Source: Dermatophagoides farinae (Eukaryota; Arthropoda; Arachnida; Sarcoptiformes; Pyroglyphidae). From it: a DNA stretch of 64,000 bases. The number at the start of each line of letters is the position of its first letter. Position 1 is the stretch's first letter. The stretch spans positions 124,001 to 188,000 of the forward strand of contig NW_027461514.1 in the NCBI RefSeq assembly GCF_024713945.1, given 5' to 3'. A program made the position numbers and the translations under genes. The notes under the pieces were generated by a model, which searched no databases, was not told the origin of the DNA, and was given only the letters and a program-made list of their open reading frames with translations. This document shows, one piece after another, positions 39,630 through 48,787 of this stretch.

Positions 39630-41507
39630 TCAACCACTACTCCAAACAGACATGTGAATATTTATTTCTGGTATTTCACTGACATTATGTTTCAGCCAAT
39701 TTTTTATTTGTGTGGGTATAGGGTTGCTTCTTCCACAAATGAATATGCTTGTTTTTTTGGGATCAGCGCCGTTTATAAAATCGCTTCCAAATTTTGCTAA
39801 ACAATCTTTCGTGTAGTACTTGAATTTCATTTTGTAGTCTTTTGCTATAGGATTCTGTGGTTCCATTTTATCACGGAGCTTCACAATGTAACTGTCGTTT
39901 ACGAGTTGTGTTTCTGATATCAAACATTTATCTGTGAGCTGAATGAGCTCTGACTCAAATAAAGACGGGTGTCTGGTGATGAAAAATAACAACAATTTCA
40001 CGTTATTGAACATGGGATTTGACCTGATTTCTTGGATCAAACCTCGGATAAACCCGATTCCGGTTCCACTTGCGAAAAACCAAATAGTAGAGAAGCCTAA
40101 AAGCTTTCTGTAATCGAAATGTTGTTCGAGTAAAAACGAAATGTGCTTTTTTCGACTGCATTTTTTAAGCAAGTAATTTGTTGTTAAACCAAATTTCTTG
40201 AATACATTTCCTTTGAAAGTCACTTTCTTTATCATTATTTCAATGCGATTAGGAATAATGTTGCTTCCTGCTGCGATAGAAGATGTTAAAACCGATAGCA
40301 GTTTCTTTTTTTTTTCTTGATAGGTGAAAGAGTTAGCGATGCTGAAGCTTCTTGGATATACTGGCGGCGTCGACATCAGCATAAAACCGAATAGCGAAAA
40401 AGCGTAACGATCGTTTTTATCTTCCATAATCAAATAGTCAAATAAAACGTCGATTCTGCCTCGATGAACGTTGTAAACGTATTCAAAGTAGAGAGCCAAA
40501 GACTCGGTTTCGTTTTTGATCATTTTATCTAGGTTCTGTTTATGAAGTGGGCTGAAAATATAATCACGAAGCCTGGACAGCCACCAACGGCTGGGTCGTG
40601 CGTACACATCTAGGCCCCGTTTGAATCTTTCCAAGAAACAGTCTAAAGTCAACTCTTTTTCGAAAAGACAAACTGAGTCATTGAACAAGTTTTTTACCTG
40701 ATCATAAATGTTTATTGCAAGTTTGTGCTCATTGCTGTTGTACAGGTTAACTAATTCTTCCTGTTTAGCGAGCGTGAAAGGCAGTACCTCGACGAGATCT
40801 ATAAACCAATTTGTTTTAGGCAAGATTTTGATAATGTCCCCGGTTTCGAAATTGTGCAAAGTACTCAGCCCGACCAAATATACATCGCCATTTCCTTCGA
40901 CAACAGACTCGATTTTAGCTTTACTATACTTTTGTTGCGGAATTCGCAAGTTCGAGTGATATAAGTTCATATAACCCAAGCACTTTTCCGCCTCCGATTG
41001 AGCGCGTTTTTCGCAAGGAAGATTCAATAGCTCTTCAAAAAATAGCTTACACCAAGGGTCGAACTCCGAATAACTTCCGAAATCATTGCAACCGTCTCCA
41101 TAACCGACTGTTTTCCAAACGTACAAACCGAGAGTAGTGTTCAGAATCGTATATGCTCTTTTCACTGCGCCATTAAACTTTTTATAGTTTGAACTTCCGC
41201 AGCCGAATAAACAGATGTTCGGCGTTTTCCGGTTTTTAACCAGAAAATCGGAGGGAATTCCAGATGAACTGCTTACCAAACTAAAAAAATAAAGATATGA
41301 ATCGTGTTGCAAGCTGCCATCTTGGTCGGTATGAAGGATTAAACAAATACAATCACAGTTTTCAAACAGAACTAAGGGGTTTTCTATAATGTTACCGATG
41401 TAGAATATTTTCGTAGAGCAGTTTCGCTGTTCGCAGCGTAACGCCAGGTCTTCGCTTAGGTTAGCGGTCAAACCAATGGGGGAGGAATGACAAATGTTAA
41501 TTATCAT
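39630..41507 (-). CDS. Diflavin oxidoreductase, NDOR1/Tah18-like
   Basis: Single exon, 625 residues: flavodoxin-like domain (about 1-160), connecting and FAD domain (about 195-440; RSFSIAN at 386-392 is the RxYS FAD motif), and NAD(P)H domain (SGTGIGFIRGLI at about 480-491), ending near an aromatic residue (SVWSSG). NICLFGCGSSNYKKFNG and GYGDGCNDFG-x-FDPW match NDOR1/Tah18. This protein passes electrons from NADPH to Dre2/CIAPIN1 at the start of cytosolic iron-sulfur cluster assembly. The FMN phosphate loop (SSPIGLTANL, normally SQTGNA-like) and the 50s loop are divergent. Confidence 0.83.
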   Translation of the reverse strand: MIINICHSSPIGLTANLSEDLALRCEQRNCSTKIFYIGNIIENPLVLFENCDCICLILHTDQDGSLQHDSYLYFFSLVSSSSGIPSDFLVKNRKTPNICLFGCGSSNYKKFNGAVKRAYTILNTTLGLYVWKTVGYGDGCNDFGSYSEFDPWCKLFFEELLNLPCEKRAQSEAEKCLGYMNLYHSNLRIPQQKYSKAKIESVVEGNGDVYLVGLSTLHNFETGDIIKILPKTNWFIDLVEVLPFTLAKQEELVNLYNSNEHKLAINIYDQVKNLFNDSVCLFEKELTLDCFLERFKRGLDVYARPSRWWLSRLRDYIFSPLHKQNLDKMIKNETESLALYFEYVYNVHRGRIDVLFDYLIMEDKNDRYAFSLFGFMLMSTPPVYPRSFSIANSFTYQEKKKKLLSVLTSSIAAGSNIIPNRIEIMIKKVTFKGNVFKKFGLTTNYLLKKCSRKKHISFLLEQHFDYRKLLGFSTIWFFASGTGIGFIRGLIQEIRSNPMFNNVKLLLFFITRHPSLFESELIQLTDKCLISETQLVNDSYIVKLRDKMEPQNPIAKDYKMKFKYYTKDCLAKFGSDFINGADPKKTSIFICGRSNPIPTQIKNWLKHNVSEIPEINIHMSVWSSG

Positions 41508-41664
41508 TCAAAAAAAAAAATAATACAGCAAATTTCTACACTCTAGCGAGTCCTTCAAGATGTTTCAGCTCACTCTAAACCGGCAGGCGCCAAAAAAATG
41601 ACTGAAATTTTGTAAATTATTTCATTAAAATAAAAATAAGATTAAATAAAATATTTTAGTGTGC

Positions 41665-41955
41665 ATGCTTGAAAATTCAAGCGACAATGATACAGAAACG
41701 AAACAGTCAAAACCAGTGCTCAACGTAGAACACGGGCAAACACTAGCAAACGACAGCTCGATCGGCGTTTCCGGATTTCAATGCAAAGCCTGCAAAGTGG
41801 CTTTCAAGGATTCACTGACTTACTATAGACACATAACAAGCGTCGAACATATTCGCTGCGTTGGCGAAGACGAGTCTAGCTCGCGCACAGATAAAAATGT
41901 GATTTTTGCAAAAATAAAATATTATATGAACCTGTCGCACAGAGACAAATTTTAG
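41665..41955 (+). CDS. Snu23/ZMAT2-like U1-type zinc-finger protein
   Basis: 96 residues from the ATG at 41665; two codons upstream are open but lack an ATG. A matrin/U1-type C2H2 finger reads FQCKACKVAFKDSLTYYRHI then SVEHIRCVG; KDS after the second Cys and the H-x5-H spacing match Snu23/ZMAT2. A helix (VIFAKIKYYMNLSHRDKF) follows, as in Snu23. Snu23 belongs to the U4/U6.U5 tri-snRNP and leaves on spliceosome activation. The protein is about half the usual length and lacks the basic C-terminal half. Identification is probable. Confidence 0.65.
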   Translation: MLENSSDNDTETKQSKPVLNVEHGQTLANDSSIGVSGFQCKACKVAFKDSLTYYRHITSVEHIRCVGEDESSSRTDKNVIFAKIKYYMNLSHRDKF

Positions 41956-42227
41956 TAAGTGATTGTCAGAAACAGAAAAATAATCTATTTTTGTGCCAAT
42001 AAAATTACTCAAATAAGCAAAACTAATATTTTTTTCTAATTTATTGCTTATTTTTCAGAAATAAATTGTAATTCTTGCCTTTTTGTAAGTCTTGTTTTTT
42101 AAGCGACTAGCCTTGCCAACTTCGCAAACTGCGACTTCGATAGAGCTTTCTATCAACCAATTTAATTATTTCTTTAGCCTGTGCTGAGCATCGCTATGGA
42201 ACTTTAAACAAGAATTCGAAAACGATA

Positions 42228-43232
42228 ATGGAATTTCATACTAAAACAAACAATATGCAGGTGGACTACATTATTTACCTTGAGCCCCAACTGAGTAACA
42301 AGTTTATTGACTGCTGCAACGAAATCATACAAAACTTTCACGACGAAATAAAGTCGAGCAGACAAATAATTTTTCAGCCGCATTGCAGCATTACAGGCTT
42401 TTTTACTGTTGAAGTTGACCCGTGCAGGTTGCCGACCATGGAAAAAGACATGAACCACTGTTTTGAAGCTTTTGTCGACGACTTGACCGATGTCTACGAC
42501 CATTCTAGTGTAAGTATTACAAGCAAATTGACCTGTGAAAGCGAGCAGCAGTTGAGCAGCTCGATCAAATGCATCAAACACATCCGCAACATTGACTTGA
42601 AACCTATTACCTCCACTTGTTTTACCATAAAGCGACAACTCTCGGCGCGACTACTAGCAGCGCTTAACAACAAAAACAAATACATTAGTGTAGCTGAAGA
42701 ACGCGGACATGCCCAACGGCCGCTAGAAGAAATTGAACGGTTGAACTTCTTTCTCAACTACGTTAAAATCGGTCACGACTACTCACTCTACATCCCCATG
42801 ATTATCAACAGTCTTAGACCTAATGACCTTATCTCTCTGGGAGAAAATCTTATCAAGTGCATGAGCAAATCTCGCGGGCGCTTCGTCCGTGTTCAAGATA
42901 AGTTCGGCATTCGCATCAAATTAGCAGATCATATGAGCATTTTAAACCGCCCTAAAATTGACTCACCTGAACAATTGCGTATATTATTCAACTGTGCCAA
43001 AAAAATCGATCAAAAATTTTCTGACTTAAAAGACCTCTACTGGGACTTGGTTTTTTACAGAGAAACAAAATCGCTTAACTCTTTGCCGCAAAAAGCCAGA
43101 AACTTTCACGAAGTTTTCCGCAAGCCAAACTTTACCTTTTCGAATTTAAACACGAGTTTTAGCTCTTGTCTGAAAAACCTAAGCGACCATGCGGAGCTTA
43201 CTCAAAAAGTTGGTGTACTTGTCCACGAATAA
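42228..43232 (+). CDS. Possible 2H-phosphoesterase-like protein
   Basis: Single exon, 334 residues. Near residue 55 the sequence QPHCSITGFFTVEV carries an H-x-S motif with a following TGFF, like the first catalytic element of 2H phosphoesterases (LigT/cyclic phosphodiesterase fold), preceded by the expected strand VDYIIYLEPQ. A matching second H-x-S/T is not obvious, so the enzyme may be divergent or the match fortuitous. The C-terminal half is helical and positively charged and could bind RNA. RNA repair or cyclic-phosphate processing would be the expected role if the fold is right. Confidence 0.4.
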   Translation: MEFHTKTNNMQVDYIIYLEPQLSNKFIDCCNEIIQNFHDEIKSSRQIIFQPHCSITGFFTVEVDPCRLPTMEKDMNHCFEAFVDDLTDVYDHSSVSITSKLTCESEQQLSSSIKCIKHIRNIDLKPITSTCFTIKRQLSARLLAALNNKNKYISVAEERGHAQRPLEEIERLNFFLNYVKIGHDYSLYIPMIINSLRPNDLISLGENLIKCMSKSRGRFVRVQDKFGIRIKLADHMSILNRPKIDSPEQLRILFNCAKKIDQKFSDLKDLYWDLVFYRETKSLNSLPQKARNFHEVFRKPNFTFSNLNTSFSSCLKNLSDHAELTQKVGVLVHE

Positions 43233-43380
43233 GTGCCGAACCATCTAGTACTGATATCTATTGATAATTAACTTTTTGCATATATAAATTTAATATAACA
43301 ATAGTCTTAGTATAAGTGAATATAAATTATCAAAATTATGCAACTTCACTTATAATCTCCAAAGCAAAATTTAAACATAG

Positions 43381-45405
43381 TCAGAAAATTTTAATTGGCA
43401 ATGTGGGACGTAAAATCATAAACAAGTCTTCCAGAAGCAAACTGTTTCCAATGATGTTGCTGGAGATTTTTTTCAAAATTTCTGCAGCCTGCGTCGATTC
43501 GACGTTTTTCAGCTTGCACGTCGAGAAAAGATCGTTGGTCTTGGCTTTAAGTTGCTGGCAATCGATGGAAACGGAACCGTTCACACTTAAAGCGTTGTAG
43601 ATGTTTAAAATTTGATCGTCTGGAAACTGCATGACTGTCGCTGAGTAGGCAGCTGTGAAGTCCAGCACGTGAAACGCGGACTTTTGGAGAAACTCCGAGT
43701 CTATTTTCAGCACTTCTAGACAATAACTAATATTGTGGCAACCGCTTTCGCTGATAATTTTGACCAACTTCTGATTGCTAATCAGGGAATCCTCCCCCGA
43801 AAAAAACTGCTCACTGAGTAATTTGTACAAATCGTAGTAATAGTCGAAGTTGACGATGAGCAGTATGGCTGTCAAGAGTTGAAGCAGTAAAGTTGAATTA
43901 TAGTACTTGCGAAGCATCCACACCATTGCAATCACGGTCACGGGTTCATTGGATTTGCAAATGAACTCACTTATTCTGTTGTTGCTGATGAATCGGTGTT
44001 TCAAAGCGTCGGCAATCGAAATCCGCTTGTGACGGTTACGTTCCAGAAGTCGGCTCAAAAGATCCTTAGCATCGTCAGAAATGTAATCTGGAACGTTGTT
44101 AATCTTAATTAGTTCGTTTTTGCCAGCGTCGAGCGTCAAGGAATTGCGATACGGAACTTTCTTTGACAACATCATAAACATGATTATTCCAATACTCCAG
44201 ACATCGGCTTCGTATTTAAAGTGTCCTTCGACTACTTCCGGCGCCATGTATTGCGTGGTGCCGAAAGTTCCTACGATGTCTTGGTTGTTGACTATCTTTT
44301 TGGCCAGTCCAAAGTCTATCAGAATCAATTGGGACCAAGGATTAGGGTGCTTTATCATGAAGTTCTGTAGCTTCAGATCGCAGTGCACAATGTTTTGCTC
44401 GTGGCAACGCTTAACAATGTGTAGAATCTGACGAATCATGTGAGAAATCCAGTACTCGTCAACAACGGGATTATCTAGAATTTGCTGGTACAAATCCCCC
44501 CCTTCGCAATACTTCAGAATAATCACAAGGTCTTCCAAAGTGTCGTAGTAATTGCACATGTGCACTATTCCGGGACTTTTAAGCTCAGTCAGCAACTTTA
44601 CCTCTGTTAGACAACTGTTAACGTCGGGCACTAGGTACTTTGGCACATGTTTTGAAACAAAAATTTCTTTGTCTCTTTTTGATCGCACCAAGCCTACCTC
44701 GCTGGTGGACCCGTATGCAATAGTAGCCAAGTAGTAGTATTGGTCGCTTATAATACCAAACCATGACGGAATCTCAACGATCTTATCGTTGTTGCAGTCA
44801 CTACTGACGGTCCAAGTATCAATGCAGTCTTGGGACTCCGTGTTGCTGATTGAAAAAAAACTTTCTAGTGTTTCTTTAGAATTCTTGGCGTAAACAGGAT
44901 ATAATCCTTTGTCGTGCAACTGGAATCTGCATTTTTCTGCGTCTTCGTCAACATTTTTCTTCTGCAACTTGCTTTCAAAAGTGTTCAGCCTAACGTAGTT
45001 AATATTTTTTTTTCCGTAGTGATATTGGCATCTATCTAATTCTACGTACCCCCATTTGACACTTAAACTCACCAGCGACAAGTCACCGTTATCAACAGAG
45101 ATGACAAAAACGTGGTTATTTTGCGCCGGTTCTTTTTCATACTGGTAACTTTCGTTTGCATTTTTTGTTTCGCATAACTTTTTAATGAAGTAGCATTCTA
45201 AGTCAAATGTTTTCTTATTTTCCAATTGCAACGAAAAACTTCCTTTCCAAATGGGGAAAGTATCTCCACAAAGCAACAAAGCTTTATCCACTTCCCAGTT
45301 TCCTAGCTCATTCACGTTTCCAACCATGTAGATGGAATTCCCAAATACGGTTGAATCACACGTTAACTTGATCGAAATATTGATGCTTAAAGTATCACTT
45401 GACAT
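43381..45405 (-). CDS. CBM20-containing CDPK-like kinase (CDPK2 layout)
   Basis: Single exon, 674 residues. An N-terminal starch-binding CBM20-like module is seen at about 5-115 (IYMVGNVNELGNWEVDKALL, FPIWKGSFSL). A CAMK/CDPK-type kinase domain spans about 225-485: degenerate glycine loop AYGSTSEVGLV, ATP lysine about 252, YCEGGDLYQQI, HCDLKLQNFM at 341-350 (Arg of HRD replaced by Cys), DFG at 364, and GTTQYMAPE. The remaining 190 residues resemble the helical CDPK tail, but no canonical EF-hand loop (D-x-D-x-D-G) survives. Toxoplasma CDPK2 has CBM20 plus a CDPK core and controls amylopectin storage; a similar role here is inferred. How it would sense calcium is unclear. Confidence 0.8.
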   Translation of the reverse strand: MSSDTLSINISIKLTCDSTVFGNSIYMVGNVNELGNWEVDKALLLCGDTFPIWKGSFSLQLENKKTFDLECYFIKKLCETKNANESYQYEKEPAQNNHVFVISVDNGDLSLVSLSVKWGYVELDRCQYHYGKKNINYVRLNTFESKLQKKNVDEDAEKCRFQLHDKGLYPVYAKNSKETLESFFSISNTESQDCIDTWTVSSDCNNDKIVEIPSWFGIISDQYYYLATIAYGSTSEVGLVRSKRDKEIFVSKHVPKYLVPDVNSCLTEVKLLTELKSPGIVHMCNYYDTLEDLVIILKYCEGGDLYQQILDNPVVDEYWISHMIRQILHIVKRCHEQNIVHCDLKLQNFMIKHPNPWSQLILIDFGLAKKIVNNQDIVGTFGTTQYMAPEVVEGHFKYEADVWSIGIIMFMMLSKKVPYRNSLTLDAGKNELIKINNVPDYISDDAKDLLSRLLERNRHKRISIADALKHRFISNNRISEFICKSNEPVTVIAMVWMLRKYYNSTLLLQLLTAILLIVNFDYYYDLYKLLSEQFFSGEDSLISNQKLVKIISESGCHNISYCLEVLKIDSEFLQKSAFHVLDFTAAYSATVMQFPDDQILNIYNALSVNGSVSIDCQQLKAKTNDLFSTCKLKNVESTQAAEILKKISSNIIGNSLLLEDLFMILRPTLPIKIF

Positions 45406-45533
45406 AATATCTACGTCAACTTTTAGACAAAGAAATCTTAATTGTTTTTATCTTTAAAAACGCATAGTAATAACAATTGCGGGAAGATCCTTAATCTAAA
45501 TTTTATTTTGTTATTATTTTTAATTAGCTAATA

Positions 45534-45978
45534 TCACACTAATTTATTATTGAGCCTGCGTTGGTAGGCCTTGTAGAGCTTATCGTATTTTTCTTTGGAC
45601 ATCTTGTTGATGTTCTTGTCAATGTAGGACTTAATTATCTTACTCTCCCCTTTGAATTTATCAATGACTGGCTGATAATTAGCTTTAAATCGCTCGACTA
45701 TTTCTTTCTGATCAGCTACACAGTCAAAACGAGGGTCCACGGGTTTGAAACTATGCTTTGTGTTTTTGTCAGTTATAAACGCAACAGGTTTGTCAGTGGG
45801 ATAATAATGTCTGAAATTTTTTAATTTTAGAAACTTACTTAGAACTTTTAAAGTTTTTGTCCAGCGGCAATTTATCGTTTACTTTAACATTTAACCTCGA
45901 TTTTTCGTTTTTTTGATTTACCGTATTTGTCGATTTTTTTTTCTGCAACTTAATTAGTTCTCTCAGTGACACAGGCAT
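45534..45978 (-). CDS. RRP36: rRNA biogenesis protein RRP36
   Basis: Exon 1 is 45839-45978 and exon 2 is 45534-45810, with a 28-nt intron (45811-45838, GTAAGT...TTTCAG) in phase 2; 138 residues. The start MPVSLRELIKLQKK and the core VDPRFDCVADQKEIVERF, NYQPVIDKFKGESKIIKSYI match RRP36 (DPRF-D signature and the following helix). RRP36 is an SSU-processome component needed for early 18S rRNA cleavages in the nucleolus. The protein is shorter than human RRP36 (259), lacking most of the N-terminal basic region. RRP36, RIO2, Tsr4 and eL30 are all ribosome-related genes of this window but are not adjacent. Confidence 0.82.
45811..45838 (-). other. Spliceosomal intron, 28 nt
   Basis: GTAAGTTT donor and AATTTCAG acceptor on the minus strand, phase 2, in RRP36. 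It contains a TTCTAAAA stretch that may serve as the branch site. Confidence 0.88.
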
Positions 45979-46097
45979 TGAAACGACTTATAAATCTTTT
46001 ATATACAAACAGCAGTCCTATAAATATATTTTATTCAAACTTTATAAGCAACAAAATTTTTAGATAAGAATATTTTTTTATTTGAAAAAATAGACAG

Positions 46098-48617
46098 TTA
46101 TGATATCAGCCACTGAGAAAACCAAAACATCTCATTCCAACTAATTACTTCTGCTTCAATTTTGCTTTCCGGGTAATCTGTGTTTATATACGTTCCTTTC
46201 GAGCTTTGCAAAAAACCGTGTTCTCTTCTGTGCCTGTTATCTCGAACTTTACAGATTCTGGGCAGGTCTATGATATCGCGCCGATACAGCACGCAGCCCA
46301 AAAGTTTATTTATATCGTCATGTCGTCCTAATATATAATTTCCGACGTTGCCGTAAATGCCTGTTATAACACTTTTTTGATGTTCAGCTTGAATAAGCTT
46401 GTTTTCCAATTCGAATTTTTTCGCGCTTACACGAGAGTAAAACAGTTCTGCACTCTTTTTCATGGAATGATAGTCTTTTTTAGTTTTATTCGAGTAGTTG
46501 TTCAGCATGCTCAAATATTTTTTCCAGTCAGACGAGTTCCAGCCGGGTGGAAACCAATTCTTGTTACCATAACACACCCATTCTGGCCGTATTCCGTTTG
46601 GAACAATAAACGAACGTGGATTGATAGGATCAGGTAAAATTCCACCATCGTCAAAATATCTTAGTAAAAACTTCGTCGTTATTGGACACTCATTGCATAT
46701 GTAGTCGACACAGTCCCAAAGCAAGCTTCGCAAATCGAGGTCCGGTCGAATGGGAAGCGAACTAAGCGAGTGAGCCACGCCGTTGCTTATTTTTATGTCT
46801 TTATCGATTATGGCTTTGCCCTCAATCAAAATCAGATCTTCCAATTGCAATTCTGGTTTTTTGTCAAAACTAAACTCAACGTAATATTTCAGATCGGGAG
46901 ATTCTGGTAGCAGTTTTTCGTTGTCATTAATTATGTCTTGTATCTTGTTCCAGTAGTTTGTGTTAATGTGAGTCACAAACAACTGTGGGCCCTGATTGTT
47001 CAATACCCATTGAAGCTTTTGCAAGTCTTTATAATAAAATAACCCGGGAGCACTCATCCATTTCAAAATTTTAACTAATATCTCTCGGTTTTCGGAGCGC
47101 GCTAACGCTCTAAAAAAACAGTCTGGTAGTTTCACTGGGCCAATACGCCAATTTTCGTCTTTTATGATAAAGACGGTGACGGGTCCTAACGGTTCAAGCC
47201 AGTCATCGAAAAGCTTAGACTTCTGAAGAAGAAAGTATAGCTTTGAGTATTCTGGGTTATTTTGCAAATACTTCAACAATGTTGGAGAGTTATCGTGGAA
47301 ATCCGGGAAAATTGGCTTATCTAATTTATAAATATATCCTCTTTTACAACTAATAACTTCGATCACTTTAGCTCCGTTAACCCACAGATATTTGTTATCT
47401 TCTGGGTATAGACCATATTCACTTTCCGATATTTGCTTTGCAGATAAATCACTGCACGCCTTATCGTTCCATTCCGTGCCAAAGAAAACACAAAGCTTTC
47501 GTTGTTTATAGTCGCTCGTAAGTTCAATCATTCCTTTGGCGATAACGGATTCCGGTGAAAGAGCTCGTTTAGTGTATGATCGAATAACCACAGGTTCAAA
47601 ACTATCCATAATTTTTTCTTTTATCTTGTTACTATCAGATATTAAACCTTCATTTTGAAACAGTAGCTCTGAATGCGTTCTGTTTACATGTATGTTTGTT
47701 TGTTTATTTGTCAACTCAGGTATGTCTAAAGGTAGCTTTTCCAATGCTTTGTCTACTGGTACAAAGAGTGTTCCATTGAACGATTTCAGAAATTCGAAAC
47801 GCTTGCTAGCCTTGAGAAGTTTGGTAAATAAACGTAATGTGGGGTCAGTTTCGACGTACTCAAACGGTCTGAGCAACGGAGATTTATTGTATTTAAATAA
47901 GATGTGGCTTTCTACATCGATGCTTGTATCGTATTCAATCTTGACGGATTTGTTCATTTCGACTTCTTCAATTCTCTCAGTCTCGACTAAAATTTCATCA
48001 ACTACTGAAATCGTCGAATTTTCCCTTTTAGATAGTATTAGTTTTGCGATATTTTTAGTAAATAAACTAGTCTTTTCATCATGTTTAATGTCTTTGTCAT
48101 TCTCATCAGAATTACCATTTTCAAGATTATAAAACAGCGGTTGGTCGCAATAGTGCATTTTGAAATGGTTTTTTACAGCTCTATGGATTTCACAAAAACC
48201 TATATCATAGTAAAAATCTTTCTTTTCAGCTTTATTTGAAGCGTGTTTCTCTGAATAATTCGATGTCTTTATTTCTTTTTTGGGAGCATCGTGATTAATC
48301 AACGTGTCTGCAAAATACCCTTTTTCAATTAGTTTGGCAGTTTCGGTTTCCTCAACGGTATCTACATGTTTTTTTAACGATTCATCGCTGATGTTCTCCA
48401 TAGTTGTTTTACCGGATTTATCTCTAGAAAAAAGCGAATACAGCCAGCTACCAAGATCAGTTGCAAAATAAGACGACTCTAATTGTCGATTCAAAGACGC
48501 ATTCTGTTCGTTTAAACCTCGACCAGAAAAACTATTTAGCTGGGCATAACAAAATAATGAGCGATTACAAATGAAGTAACAGGCACAGCATAGTCTATAA
48601 TATTTATTATTGATCAT
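46098..48617 (-). CDS. Secreted fasciclin (FAS1)-domain protein
   Basis: Single exon, 839 residues. The N-terminus (MINNKYYRLCCACYFICNRS) looks like a signal sequence. Residues about 265-420 and 435-600 show FAS1-like features: LFTKLLKASKRFEFLKSFNGTLFVPVDKALEKLP, then LLKYLQNNPEYSKLYFLL followed by GPVTVFIIKDENW. The characteristic later strand is LEDLILIEGKAIIDKDIKISNGVAHSL, the usual N-G-x-x-H motif. An acidic Ser/Lys-rich linker lies between the signal and the first domain. FAS1 domains mediate adhesion and are found on surfaces and in extracellular matrices. Retention, anchoring or processing cannot be judged. Possibly a surface or cyst-wall protein. Confidence 0.62.
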   Translation of the reverse strand: MINNKYYRLCCACYFICNRSLFCYAQLNSFSGRGLNEQNASLNRQLESSYFATDLGSWLYSLFSRDKSGKTTMENISDESLKKHVDTVEETETAKLIEKGYFADTLINHDAPKKEIKTSNYSEKHASNKAEKKDFYYDIGFCEIHRAVKNHFKMHYCDQPLFYNLENGNSDENDKDIKHDEKTSLFTKNIAKLILSKRENSTISVVDEILVETERIEEVEMNKSVKIEYDTSIDVESHILFKYNKSPLLRPFEYVETDPTLRLFTKLLKASKRFEFLKSFNGTLFVPVDKALEKLPLDIPELTNKQTNIHVNRTHSELLFQNEGLISDSNKIKEKIMDSFEPVVIRSYTKRALSPESVIAKGMIELTSDYKQRKLCVFFGTEWNDKACSDLSAKQISESEYGLYPEDNKYLWVNGAKVIEVISCKRGYIYKLDKPIFPDFHDNSPTLLKYLQNNPEYSKLYFLLQKSKLFDDWLEPLGPVTVFIIKDENWRIGPVKLPDCFFRALARSENREILVKILKWMSAPGLFYYKDLQKLQWVLNNQGPQLFVTHINTNYWNKIQDIINDNEKLLPESPDLKYYVEFSFDKKPELQLEDLILIEGKAIIDKDIKISNGVAHSLSSLPIRPDLDLRSLLWDCVDYICNECPITTKFLLRYFDDGGILPDPINPRSFIVPNGIRPEWVCYGNKNWFPPGWNSSDWKKYLSMLNNYSNKTKKDYHSMKKSAELFYSRVSAKKFELENKLIQAEHQKSVITGIYGNVGNYILGRHDDINKLLGCVLYRRDIIDLPRICKVRDNRHRREHGFLQSSKGTYINTDYPESKIEAEVISWNEMFWFSQWLIS

Positions 48618-48787
48618 AATAGCATCGAATGTTATCTTTACACATAAAAGTTAATTAGTCAGAGTGAAAACCGGTACGTAAATAAAGAACCATAAAGCTC
48701 TGGCAATCTAATCAACGGTATTATACACTACTAGCTTAAATTATTGAAATATATATTTTAGATGATTTTATTTGAATAAAATATTTA

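Noticed and set aside
41592-41664. Upstream exon for the Snu23-like gene via the TTTTAG at about 41654-41659
   Set aside because: The only nearby ATG-led exon joins out of frame and meets a stop, so the ATG at 41665 was preferred.
42013-42227. tRNA-like sequence near 42101-42160
   Set aside because: No cloverleaf with matching acceptor and T arms could be drawn.
44096-44431. 111-codon plus-strand frame inside the CBM20 kinase gene
   Set aside because: It is antisense to a conserved kinase domain and shows no independent coding signal; same for similar antisense frames under THO2, PRMT1, AspRS and the MFS gene.
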